NCBI GenBank assembly: GCA_027620575.1 | Contig: JAQCDT010000018.1 | Location: 1-13,074, forward strand | Direction: 5' to 3' | Length of the DNA stretch: 13,074 nucleotides | DNA from: Verrucomicrobiota bacterium | GTDB taxonomy: Bacteria > Verrucomicrobiota > Verrucomicrobiia > Opitutales > Coraliomargaritaceae | Shown: in pieces, positions 7,134 through 13,074 of the stretch | Layout of the letters: every line of letters begins with the position of its first letter | How positions within the stretch are numbered: position 1 is the first letter of the stretch | Program-made: the position numbers and the translations under genes | Notes under the pieces: generated by a model | The model's input: the letters and a program-made list of their open reading frames with translations, nothing else | What the model was told of the DNA's origin: nothing | Database searches by the model: none

Positions 7134-7201
7134 CGAGACTTCTCTATCATGTTGCATGTACGGCATAAAAGATGAAGAAAAACAAAAGTGTTGAGACTGG
7201 T

Positions 7202-8692
7202 TTATTCGAATTCGATTCTTAGGCGGTAGAAGTACTTGTTAGAGACTGGGTTAGAAGTGGCGGCACGCATTTCCAAGGTGCTTCCAACCTCACTGAGAAT
7301 GTTCTCGGCTTCAAGTTCAGCGGGTTGCCAATTAGGGCTTGCAAGGTCCGCTGTCTGCTCGAGGGTGTAGCGCACGTCTGAGGCATCTTTGTTTTTACGA
7401 TAAATCAGTGCTGGGGCACCTTCAGGAGCCTCAATGCGCAAGCCATGAACATTGGAATCGGTCGCGTCATTTGGATCTAGATTAAAGGCATATTCCGCCA
7501 AGTTGACCCGGCCATCATTATCGGGGTCGGCTAACTCTTGAGCGGCATCGGAGTTCCCAAAGTGGGCATTGAGCCATACTTGCCAAGGGGTTATCGGATC
7601 GGGACGGAGGCCTCCGGTCAAAGAAATACTTTTCAGCCAACCACCTTCGCCTGCGGTATCATCGACATAAAGAATCCTCCACTCGCCAGCGTCCCAGCCG
7701 TTTTCGGGAATGGTCGGCCAGGATTCAAACTGCTTCGACCCGTGTCCTACGACATAATCCGTAGTTTGCCCATCGGGTAAATCGCGACTCGAAGAGACAG
7801 TATTGAAGCCATGGACAGAAAAATCGTAGCTGTAATTAATCTCGTCTAGCGAGTGATTGATATAGCCCAAATTGCCATTCATATCGGGCTTGTTGATGGC
7901 GACAAATTCTTGGCCATCAGGTGCGATCAGCTTGAAGGTGAGGTCTCGGACTCGGCTGTGATTGCCCACTAGGGTTAAGGTATCAATGTAGTCAACCGGG
8001 CCTAAAGCAAAGGTTTCTTCTATGCTATCTGACGGGCTAAGAACCAATTTATCGTATGTTTTGCTGAAAAAGGTCTCGTTATTGCTCCTGTCTAAGGTGC
8101 CACGGACGGTGATGGAATTGAAAGCTCTTGTTACAATACCTCGAAAGCTAGAGCTATGCCCAGCATCAAAGATGTGCAGACGCCAGTTACCAGCGGGCCA
8201 GCTCCCCGTTGGCCAGCTCTCCGCCCGATAAGTTCCAGGGTTCATAATATACACATTATATGAATCTCTTATTTTCGAATCATACAGCGTTTGTTCGGCG
8301 GTTCCATTAAAGATATAAGCCCCTGGCAATATATGTGCATCGACAAAGGTAGCACGGTTGCTGTAAAGATGAAAAGTCTGTCCATCGGGGGCGATGAGAT
8401 TAATATCAAGGTCGAAGGCAGATGTAAGTTTGTGATTTAAATATTCTGGTATTTTAGTTAAATCCACATTAACAGTGACGCTGTCGATGGAGGAAACAGG
8501 GCCCATTGCAATTTGCTGGTCGAGTAGTACAGTAAAACCTGAATCGGGTTCCAAACGGACATCGATTCTCTCGTGGTGGTTATAAATCACTTCCTCCGAA
8601 GCCGAAGCGAGGAAGGGGGCAGAGGCCATCAATATAAATAAGGTGGCGGTATAGAAATTGTTGAGGCTTTGTATGTTTGTTTTTAAGTTCAT
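7202..8692 (-). CDS. Secreted protein with two P/Homo B-like domains, Ca-binding-type linker and FYR tail
   Basis: This 496-residue protein has a signal peptide (hydrophobic residues about 14-31, cleavage near 'ASA'). Two copies of a jelly-roll resembling the P (Homo B) domain of proprotein convertases follow. Copy 1 (about 50-200) has 'SVTVNVDLTKI', 'DLDINLIAPDGQTFHLY', 'YRAESWPTGSWPAGNWRLHIFD' and 'ITVRGTL'. Copy 2 (about 220-362) has 'LTFKLIAPDGQEFVAI', 'ESWPTIPENGWDAGEWRILYVDD' and 'ISLTGGL'. P domains usually flank a subtilisin-type or metallo protease; no protease domain is present, so this looks like a stand-alone adhesion or binding protein. A 'WQVWLNAHFG' linker leads to 'DPDNDGRVNLAEYAFNLDPND' (389-409), an EF-hand/thrombospondin-3-like loop, and a tail ending 'FYRLRIEFE', closely matching the SUMF1-like protein's tail. 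It lies 47 bp after the 401-aa BspA gene. No Shine-Dalgarno is seen. Confidence 0.82.
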   Translation of the reverse strand: MNLKTNIQSLNNFYTATLFILMASAPFLASASEEVIYNHHERIDVRLEPDSGFTVLLDQQIAMGPVSSIDSVTVNVDLTKIPEYLNHKLTSAFDLDINLIAPDGQTFHLYSNRATFVDAHILPGAYIFNGTAEQTLYDSKIRDSYNVYIMNPGTYRAESWPTGSWPAGNWRLHIFDAGHSSSFRGIVTRAFNSITVRGTLDRSNNETFFSKTYDKLVLSPSDSIEETFALGPVDYIDTLTLVGNHSRVRDLTFKLIAPDGQEFVAINKPDMNGNLGYINHSLDEINYSYDFSVHGFNTVSSSRDLPDGQTTDYVVGHGSKQFESWPTIPENGWDAGEWRILYVDDTAGEGGWLKSISLTGGLRPDPITPWQVWLNAHFGNSDAAQELADPDNDGRVNLAEYAFNLDPNDATDSNVHGLRIEAPEGAPALIYRKNKDASDVRYTLEQTADLASPNWQPAELEAENILSEVGSTLEMRAATSNPVSNKYFYRLRIEFE

Positions 8693-8739
8693 GGCACGTG
8701 GTTAGTAAAAGTTTACATAATGGTTAAAGTGATTGGTTC

Positions 8740-9945
8740 TTAATTGTTAATGGGGCTGTCCGCCGAGATGAGGCGGTAAAAGCCAGAGGGTTGTGTTTGA
8801 GGATTCAGAGTCATCGTACGAGTGACGGATCCAGATACTGCATCGGTCACTTTCTCGTAGTCGCTCGTGCTTAAAGTCGTCCAGGCCTGCCCTTCGCCTA
8901 AATGGGGGGTGTGCTCTAGGTTTAAAGTCATCGCACTGTCTTCATTATGAGCGATGATACGGAAAGCCTGATCGCTTGGAGAGTAGCTCGTTACTAAAGT
9001 GAGAAACACAGGTTCACCATTAGGCCCTGATAGGACATGGTAGGTGAAGCTATTCCAAGGTGAAGGGGTAAAACTGTCTTCATAGGCATCGTAAATGGTG
9101 AAGATCGAGCCGCCGACATCAATGCCGACATCAAAGAAAACATTAGCGCCCAAGGTGGGGGCTGAACCAAGGAAAGTGATGGAAGCCAAATTTTTACAAA
9201 ATTGAAAAGCCCGGCTATCAATCGAAGTGAGCGATGCGGGGAGCTCAATCGAAGAGAGTTGTCCGCATAAGAAAAAAGCGTTTTCCTCGATGGTGGTCAC
9301 TGAATCTGGAATTACAACCGAAGTGAGTGCAGGGCAGTAGCTCAAAAGATTATTTCTAATCGTAGTCAGTGGATCGGGCAATTCAATCGAAGTGAGTGAA
9401 TTGCATAGGATAAAAGTACCCTCTCCTATCTCAGTGATTGAATCGGGCAACTCAATCGAAGTGAGTGAAGTGCATTCAAGAAAAGTATATCCCTTGATCT
9501 CAGTGAGTGAATCGGGCAACTCAATCGAAGTGAGTGAAGTGCATTTACGAAAGCTAGAATCCTCAAGAGTGGTGAGCTGTGAGTCCGGAGCAAAGGTGAC
9601 CGTGGTTAAGGAATGAGCATTCTGAAAGGCGCTTGCACCAATGGTTTTAATACTACTAGGAATTACGACCGAAGTGATTTTCGGAAATTCTGTATCACCA
9701 TCATAAGCCGCAAAGCCCATGATTCCAATTTCCGTGACGGGTTTTGCATTGTATGTGGACGGAATTTCCAGTGTCCCAGCGATGCTATACGGGTCCTTGG
9801 CTTTGACCGAGTATTCGGCCCCGCCATTGATCACAATAAATTCGAGGTCATCAATGGTGGCGGCGGAAAGCAGAGAGGCTGCCCAGCTGAGGGCTAATAT
9901 CACTCCAAGGGTTAAGGGCTTTAAGCGTTGGTTGATAAAATTCAT
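8740..9945 (-). CDS. Secreted BspA-like leucine-rich-repeat protein (401 aa), first gene of the operon
   Basis: The signal peptide spans residues 1-28 (LTLGVILALSWAASLLSA). Mature 'ATIDDLEFIVINGGAEYSV' parallels the 381-aa paralog. Seven or so BspA/LRR_5 units of 23 residues run from about 88 to 258, with consensus LTSIELPDSLTEI---TF--C-S. A 'GSAPTLGANVF' cap follows, and a tail contains 'TLSTSDYEKVTD' and ends 'QPSGFYRLISADSPINN', six to seven residues longer than the paralog. A 50-bp block encoding the cap is identical to the paralog except for one base. It has one more LRR than the paralog, in keeping with expansion by the 69-bp DNA units. An AT-rich leader precedes it, without a convincing Shine-Dalgarno. 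Cell-surface ligand binding is the usual role of the family; the ligand is unknown. Confidence 0.87.
   Translation of the reverse strand: MNFINQRLKPLTLGVILALSWAASLLSAATIDDLEFIVINGGAEYSVKAKDPYSIAGTLEIPSTYNAKPVTEIGIMGFAAYDGDTEFPKITSVVIPSSIKTIGASAFQNAHSLTTVTFAPDSQLTTLEDSSFRKCTSLTSIELPDSLTEIKGYTFLECTSLTSIELPDSITEIGEGTFILCNSLTSIELPDPLTTIRNNLLSYCPALTSVVIPDSVTTIEENAFFLCGQLSSIELPASLTSIDSRAFQFCKNLASITFLGSAPTLGANVFFDVGIDVGGSIFTIYDAYEDSFTPSPWNSFTYHVLSGPNGEPVFLTLVTSYSPSDQAFRIIAHNEDSAMTLNLEHTPHLGEGQAWTTLSTSDYEKVTDAVSGSVTRTMTLNPQTQPSGFYRLISADSPINN
9384..9590 (-). repeat. 69-bp tandem LRR repeat units in the 401-aa gene
   Basis: Units begin at 9384, 9453 and 9522 with plus-strand CAATCGAAGTGAGTGAA, giving a strict 69-bp period and matching the period in the 381-aa gene. 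The two genes share this repeat core at the DNA level, so they can exchange repeats by recombination or gene conversion. Confidence 0.85.
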
Positions 9946-10323
9946 TACAGTTCGTTGTTTTAAAAATTAAACAGCATATAAAATAGCGTATAACAGGTTG
10001 CTGAATCCTGCAGAGCGAGTGCGTACAAGAGTGCGTACAAGAATCTTCAAACTTGAATAAGGCATGATTAAGGTAGGAGTCAGAAAGGGTGAAAATATTC
10101 CTTAAAGTTTGAATTTTAGAGAGAAAGTTTTTGCTGAGAGCACTAGGGAATACAGGAGGAAAGTTCCGAAAAGAGGGTCAGAAGGCCTCAGTATGCAATG
10201 CACAATCGTGGCACGAGGCATCGAGGAGGTACAATATGACCCCGATAAAAAAGAATTTAGGGCAATTACTTTAAAAGCTTACGGCCGAGTTGTTGGTGCG
10301 TAAGTGCGAGAGTGAGTGCAATC
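9946..10323. other. Gene-poor region upstream of the secreted-protein operon
   Basis: This 378-bp gap should hold the promoter of the minus-strand operon. The stretch nearest the operon start (9946-9990) is AT-rich, but I find no confident -35/-10 pair. It also contains a tandem 12-mer (10017-10042), a 9-bp inverted repeat TTCAAACTT/AAGTTTGAA (10046-10054, 10105-10113) with a 50-nt gap, and the window's best Shine-Dalgarno-like run (10224-10230). A TTG-started frame of 64 codons (10109-10303) has no recognisable product and may be a degraded gene end or chance. No hairpin terminator for the HAD gene is evident. Confidence 0.6.
10017..10042. repeat. Tandem 12-bp repeat, two copies of GAGTGCGTACAA
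   Basis: Copies at 10017-10028 and 10029-10040 are perfect, followed by GA of a third partial unit. They lie 70-100 bp upstream of the first operon start on the minus strand, where an activator or repressor could bind, but a chance duplication is equally possible. Confidence 0.85.
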
Positions 10324-10998
10324 CTAGGCTTGGCTTGGGCGAGTCGAGGACTTGGGCAAGCGTTCCCATAAATCATTGAGGGAATCAAAGACCACCGATT
10401 CTGTGCCTTCAAGGCGTGCCCGATGGCAATGTCCGGCGCCTAATAATAAGCATGGGACTCCGATGGACTGGGCTACTTCAAAATCATGCAAGGTATCGCC
10501 GATCAAAAGGATTTCCTCTCGCTTCCATGGGCATTGTTCAATCCACTCTTTCGCGCGATGCACCTTCCCTTCTGCATAGATATTGTCGGTGCCGAGTAAG
10601 TGGTCGAAATAGTGTTGGATTCCGAAATGGTGGGTGCCGAGTTCCAGTGCGGTTTGGTGTGCGGCAGACAAAATAGAATGGGAAATTCCATGGGCACGGC
10701 TGTCTTGAAAAATTTGATGCACGCCTGGATGGAGGTGGCATTCTTCAAGCCATCGTGATTCATAGCCCGCAATGAATTTGTGACTCACTGCTTCGAAGCT
10801 GGCGGGATCGGTCTCAAAGCCGAGAAAGCGATAAAAATGGATGACGGGAAAATTGAAATGGGTGCGATAGGTTTCCAGTGAAATGGGGGATTCCCCTCGC
10901 TCAGCAAGTAAGCCATTTAAGACTTCAACGCACAGCCAACTGTCATCGAGCAGAGTTCCGTTCCAGTCCCAGAGAATGTGTTTATACTGCTCGATCAT
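10324..10998 (-). CDS. HAD-superfamily phosphatase, phosphoglycolate-phosphatase-like
   Basis: This 224-residue soluble protein has the HAD motifs in order. Motif I is 'DWNGTLLDD' with nucleophile D11. Motif II is S111 in 'ILSAAHQ', motif III is K145 in 'EGKVHRAK', and motif IV is 'IGDTLHDFEVA' with D168 and D172. A helical C1 cap lies between motifs I and II (about 20-95), as in Gph/beta-phosphoglucomutase types. The second Asp of the usual DxD is Asn (N13). This DWNGT variant occurs in many HAD hydrolases and argues against a mutase. The likely reaction is dephosphorylation of a small metabolite; the substrate cannot be assigned. Its ATG overlaps the stop of the upstream membrane-protein gene by 4 bp (ATGA), indicating translational coupling. 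Calling it gph would be over-specific. Confidence 0.85.
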   Translation of the reverse strand: MIEQYKHILWDWNGTLLDDSWLCVEVLNGLLAERGESPISLETYRTHFNFPVIHFYRFLGFETDPASFEAVSHKFIAGYESRWLEECHLHPGVHQIFQDSRAHGISHSILSAAHQTALELGTHHFGIQHYFDHLLGTDNIYAEGKVHRAKEWIEQCPWKREEILLIGDTLHDFEVAQSIGVPCLLLGAGHCHRARLEGTESVVFDSLNDLWERLPKSSTRPSQA

Positions 10999-11438
10999 CC
11001 ATCCAATAAATCAGGGTTTTTTCGAAAGAGAATCGTCGGTGCTTGGAGCAGGCAGAGAAAAATCAGCGTGCCTTCAAATCCTGGGACTCCTAGACGCTCC
11101 CCTCTTTCCGCAGCAGCCATATAGGAAAACATGACCACAACAATCATCAAGAAGACAAATCCAATGGAGAGCAGAATAAGTGCTCCATAGCAGATTTTCC
11201 AAGCAGATGCGGAGAGCTTTGGGTAGGGCAATTGAACCCAGAGGGCCAGCAGGCTGTAGTAGAATATCTTAAAATAAGTGAAGCTAGAACTCTCAGCAGA
11301 GTGTGCGCGGAACTCATTAATGGCTAAGATAAGCAATAAGGTGCTGAATAAATAGCCTCCCCAACGGGCATAGTTCAGCCCTCGCTCTAAAGCGGATTGT
11401 GCCGGAGGATTTTCGTCTGAAGGTACTTTTTTCATCAA
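10995..11438 (-). CDS. Small four-TM integral membrane protein of unknown function
   Basis: This 147-residue protein has four hydrophobic segments: about 27-43 (GGYLFSTLLLILAINEF), 54-70 (FKIFYYSLLALWVQL), 84-109 (ICYGALILLSIGFVFLMIVVVMF) and 122-137 (GTLIFLCLLQAPTILF). The N-terminus (MMKKVPSDENPP) is short and charged, with no cleavable signal. I recognise no family. It is first of a two-gene minus-strand unit with the HAD phosphatase, overlapping it by 4 bp, and divergent from recA across a 116-bp gap. MM at the start leaves two adjacent start choices. The hydrophobic pattern and tight coupling make it a real gene; its function is unknown. Confidence 0.75.
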   Translation of the reverse strand: MMKKVPSDENPPAQSALERGLNYARWGGYLFSTLLLILAINEFRAHSAESSSFTYFKIFYYSLLALWVQLPYPKLSASAWKICYGALILLSIGFVFLMIVVVMFSYMAAAERGERLGVPGFEGTLIFLCLLQAPTILFRKNPDLLDG

Positions 11439-11492
11439 TTATCAAGAAGTTGAGCTCAAAACGCATTTATGTGAACATATTTTCATTTAAAC

Positions 11493-11520
11493 TTGATTTT
11501 TGAATTCGACCTCCTATCTT
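11493..11520 (+). promoter_or_regulatory. Predicted promoter of recA
   Basis: TTGATT (11493-11498) and TATCTT (11515-11520) are spaced by 16 bp and would start transcription near 11527, giving a leader of under 30 nt before the recA ATG. Just upstream lies GAACA (11473-11477), a half-site of the TGTTC-N4-GAACA type reported for verrucomicrobial LexA, but the other half does not match. SOS control is therefore not shown by the sequence. Confidence 0.45.
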
Positions 11521-11554
11521 CGTATCAAATTTAAATTTTAACAAAAGACAAATC

Positions 11555-12625
11555 ATGGCAGGAAAAGCAGAAATTCAAAAAAAAGGCGACTCTAAAGCGG
11601 CAAACGATAAAAATCTAAACCTAGCGATCTCCGGAATCAACAAACAATTTGGCCCAGGTGCCTTGATGAAACTCGGGGATGCGACCAAAATGGAGGTGGA
11701 TAAAATTTCTACGGGTTCAATTGCCATTGATTTAGCACTGGGAATAGGCGGATTGCCTAAGGGGCGTGTCTGCGAGATTTATGGGCCAGAAAGTTCGGGT
11801 AAGACGACTTTCTGTCTGAGTATCATCGCCCAAGCACAAAAACAGGGCGGAAATGCAGTATTTATCGATGTTGAGCACGCCTTAGACCCTAAATATGCAA
11901 AAGTGGTCGGGGTGGATTTAGAAAATTTAATGGTATCTCAACCCGAATGTGGTGAAGATGCCCTGAATATTGCGGAAACCTTGATTCGCTCGGGTGCGAT
12001 CGACATTATTGTGGTGGATTCCGTGGCGGCTCTAGTCTCAAAAAATGAATTGGATGGGCAAATGGGTGATTCCACTGTTGGCTTGCAAGCGAGAATGATG
12101 AGTCAGGCGATGCGCCGTCTCACTGGAGCGATCAATAAAACCCAATGTGTGGTCTTATTCACCAACCAAATCCGCGAAAAAATCGGGGTTATGTTTGGAA
12201 GCCCCGAAACTCAGCCCGGTGGCCGTGCTTTAAAGTTTTTCTCCTCCGTTCGCATGGATATTCGTAGAATTGGCCAAATCAAAGAGACATCAGGCAAGGT
12301 AATCGGCAATCGAACACGCTTGAAAGTGGTGAAAAATAAAGTCGCCCCACCCTTCACTGAGTGCGAATTTGATATTATGTACAATGAGGGTATCTCGCAT
12401 TCGGGTTCCTTGGTGGATTTAGGCGTTGAGCATAAGATTTTAGAAAAGAAAGGATCATGGATCTCCTTTAAGGGCGAAATGGTCGGGCAAGGCAGAGAAG
12501 CAGCCAAGCAAGCGATCATCAATGACCCGAAGTTAGCCGAAGAGTTGACTGGACTGATCTTAGACAAGGTACATCCTAAAGTAGGCGAATCGATCGCCAG
12601 TTCTTCTGAGGAAGCTTCCAGTTAA
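11555..12625 (+). CDS. recA: Recombinase RecA
   Basis: RecA forms ATP-dependent filaments on single-stranded DNA, drives homologous strand exchange and triggers LexA self-cleavage. The 356-residue protein has normal family length. Visible features are the Walker A 'GPESSGKT' (77-84), catalytic Glu in 'DVEHALDP' (E107), Walker B 'IIVVDS' (151-156), loop L1 'NELDGQMGDSTVGLQAR' (about 164-180), and loop L2 with 'FTNQIREKIGVMFGSPETQ' (202-220) leading to 'PGGRALKFFSS'. The C-terminal domain is complete, followed by a short Ser/Glu-rich tail. Minor differences (for example 'PECGEDAL' where PDTGEQAL is common) are within normal variation. The start ATG has only a weak purine run (AAAAGA) upstream, like other genes here. 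It is divergent from the membrane-protein gene and 62 bp upstream of mnmE on the same strand, so the two may be cotranscribed. Confidence 0.99.
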   Translation: MAGKAEIQKKGDSKAANDKNLNLAISGINKQFGPGALMKLGDATKMEVDKISTGSIAIDLALGIGGLPKGRVCEIYGPESSGKTTFCLSIIAQAQKQGGNAVFIDVEHALDPKYAKVVGVDLENLMVSQPECGEDALNIAETLIRSGAIDIIVVDSVAALVSKNELDGQMGDSTVGLQARMMSQAMRRLTGAINKTQCVVLFTNQIREKIGVMFGSPETQPGGRALKFFSSVRMDIRRIGQIKETSGKVIGNRTRLKVVKNKVAPPFTECEFDIMYNEGISHSGSLVDLGVEHKILEKKGSWISFKGEMVGQGREAAKQAIINDPKLAEELTGLILDKVHPKVGESIASSSEEASS

Positions 12626-12687
12626 GTCGAAGAGTCTGAATCCCAGTCTTGACCTAAGGCACTTTTGTTAGAAAGTAGCTAGATACT

Positions 12688-13074
12688 ATGCTTGCTACAG
12701 ACACTATTGTTGCACTTTCCACTCCAGTTGGAGAATCGGCACTCGCACTCATTCGACTGTCCGGCTCACTCTGCCCAGAGATTGAAAGTGCCATCACTGG
12801 ACGCAAAAACCCCTTGAAACCACGGCAAGCAACTCTTTGTAAGTATCTAGACATCAATGGATTAGAGATTGATCAAGGAGTTTTTATCGCCTACCCCGAA
12901 AAGGGTTCATTCACCGATGAAGCGATGCTTGAAATCATGCCCCACGGAAATCCGTTGATTATTCAAAAGCTATTGGAAGATTTAATTGCTCGAGGGTGTC
13001 GTATGGCCGAACCAGGCGAATTCACTCGCCGTGCTTTCCTCAATGGAAAGATGGATCTCAGCCAGGCAGAAGCG
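12688..13074 (+). CDS. mnmE: tRNA modification GTPase MnmE, 5' part only
   Basis: MnmE with MnmG installs cmnm5U/nm5U at the wobble position of certain tRNAs. Only the first 129 codons are in the window; the frame is open to the last base. They cover the N-terminal folate-binding domain: 'DTIVALSTPVGESALALIRLSG' positions (residues 5-26) match the usual start, followed by 'SFTDEAMLEIMPHGNPLI' and 'PGEFTRRAFLNGKMDLSQAEA' (last residues), the family's signature. The variant MPHGNP, where HCHGG is usual in proteobacteria, is of a type I associate with Verrucomicrobia. The central G domain and the C-terminal C-[LIV]-G-[KR] lie beyond the window. The ATG at 12688 is chosen because it places the conserved motif at the expected distance; no clear Shine-Dalgarno precedes it. 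The partner mnmG is not in view. Confidence 0.95.
   Translation, partial: MLATDTIVALSTPVGESALALIRLSGSLCPEIESAITGRKNPLKPRQATLCKYLDINGLEIDQGVFIAYPEKGSFTDEAMLEIMPHGNPLIIQKLLEDLIARGCRMAEPGEFTRRAFLNGKMDLSQAEA

Larger units (their letters stand above)
6708..7166 (-). pseudogene. Remnant of a third BspA-like gene (C-terminal tail only), frameshifted, joined to unrelated hairpin-rich sequence
   Basis: The open frame of 152 codons is a composite. Its downstream half (about 6764-6960) encodes a tail homologous to that of the 381-aa protein, from 'EDSDTPFTLEYTTS' through 'TLSTSDYEAVTD' to 'TSPTGF'. The last ~120 bp are nearly identical to 5567-5690. At 'PTGF' the intact copies continue 'YRL'. Here TTTTACCGCC has become TTTCTCGCC, one base shorter, so the frame shifts to 'LACRLNNKS' and runs past the ancestral stop to a TGA touching the next ATG. 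A 12-bp duplication (6882-6905) doubles 'DWRT'. The upstream half has no signal peptide or LRR and contains two strong hairpins; I do not recognise it. Most likely a decayed gene truncated by insertion or deletion; a short hybrid protein cannot be excluded. Confidence 0.7.

Noticed and set aside
9384..9590. Regular repeats resembling a CRISPR array
   Set aside because: The 69-bp period is in frame with an LRR protein, the 'spacers' are LRR codons, and no cas genes are nearby.
10109..10303. 64-codon plus-strand frame starting at TTG
   Set aside because: No Shine-Dalgarno at its start, no recognisable domain, and a non-ATG start. Kept only as a comment on the gap.
11464..11484. LexA/SOS box upstream of recA
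   Set aside because: Only GAACA matches the TGTTC-N4-GAACA type (other half two of five). The alternative GAAC-N4-GTTC type matches seven of eight bases but belongs to Gram-positive bacteria.
12654..12857. 67-codon minus-strand frame
   Set aside because: It lies antisense to the start of mnmE, which is strongly supported by its family motifs.

Overview
The window looks like a chromosomal segment of a marine-type Verrucomicrobium, probably class Opitutae (for example Puniceicoccaceae or relatives). The evidence is inferential. Four secreted proteins carry the C-terminal 'DPDNDG ... LEQT..L....W ... FYR' tail typical of that phylum. The SUMF1-like protein begins with the 'MVVVGDPGN' lead-in common in Verrucomicrobia and Planctomycetes. 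Genes almost never have a Shine-Dalgarno sequence. The housekeeping genes (recA, mnmE, miaB, ispH) are intact and vertical-looking. There are no rRNA or tRNA genes, CRISPR array, prophage or intact insertion sequence.

Left end (1-2387): a very AT-rich stretch (about 82% A+T over 1-120) is followed by a cluster of DnaA-box-like 9-mers, two of them perfect TTATNCACA. This is a candidate chromosomal replication origin or another DnaA-controlled site. Next come a lone RelE/ParE-like toxin-fold gene on the minus strand and, divergently, ispH on the plus strand. IspH carries an unusual N-terminal extension of about 150 residues. miaB (minus) converges on ispH and has a recognisable sigma70-type promoter.

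Centre (3900-9970): one apparent minus-strand transcription unit runs from 9945 down to 4013. Intergenic gaps are 35-47 bp and it ends in a strong bidirectional hairpin terminator at 3914-3953. In order of transcription it holds: a BspA-like leucine-rich-repeat protein (401 aa); a protein with two P/Homo B-like domains (496 aa); a broken remnant of a third BspA-like gene fused to hairpin-rich sequence; a second intact BspA-like protein (381 aa); and a SUMF1/formylglycine-generating-enzyme-like protein without active-site cysteines (501 aa). All four intact products have signal peptides and end in one of two related C-terminal beta-rich tails finishing in FYR. I infer a set of secreted or cell-surface binding proteins that grew by duplication, with the tail as a possible sorting or anchoring module. 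This is the most interesting part of the window. DNA repeats are frequent here: 69-bp LRR units, a hexanucleotide tract that encodes the signal-peptide core, an 8-bp x4 array and a 12-bp duplication.

Right end (9971-13074): a 378-bp gene-poor gap is followed by a translationally coupled minus-strand pair (four-TM membrane protein, then HAD phosphatase). Divergent from them is recA (plus), and then the 5' part of mnmE, which is cut by the window end.
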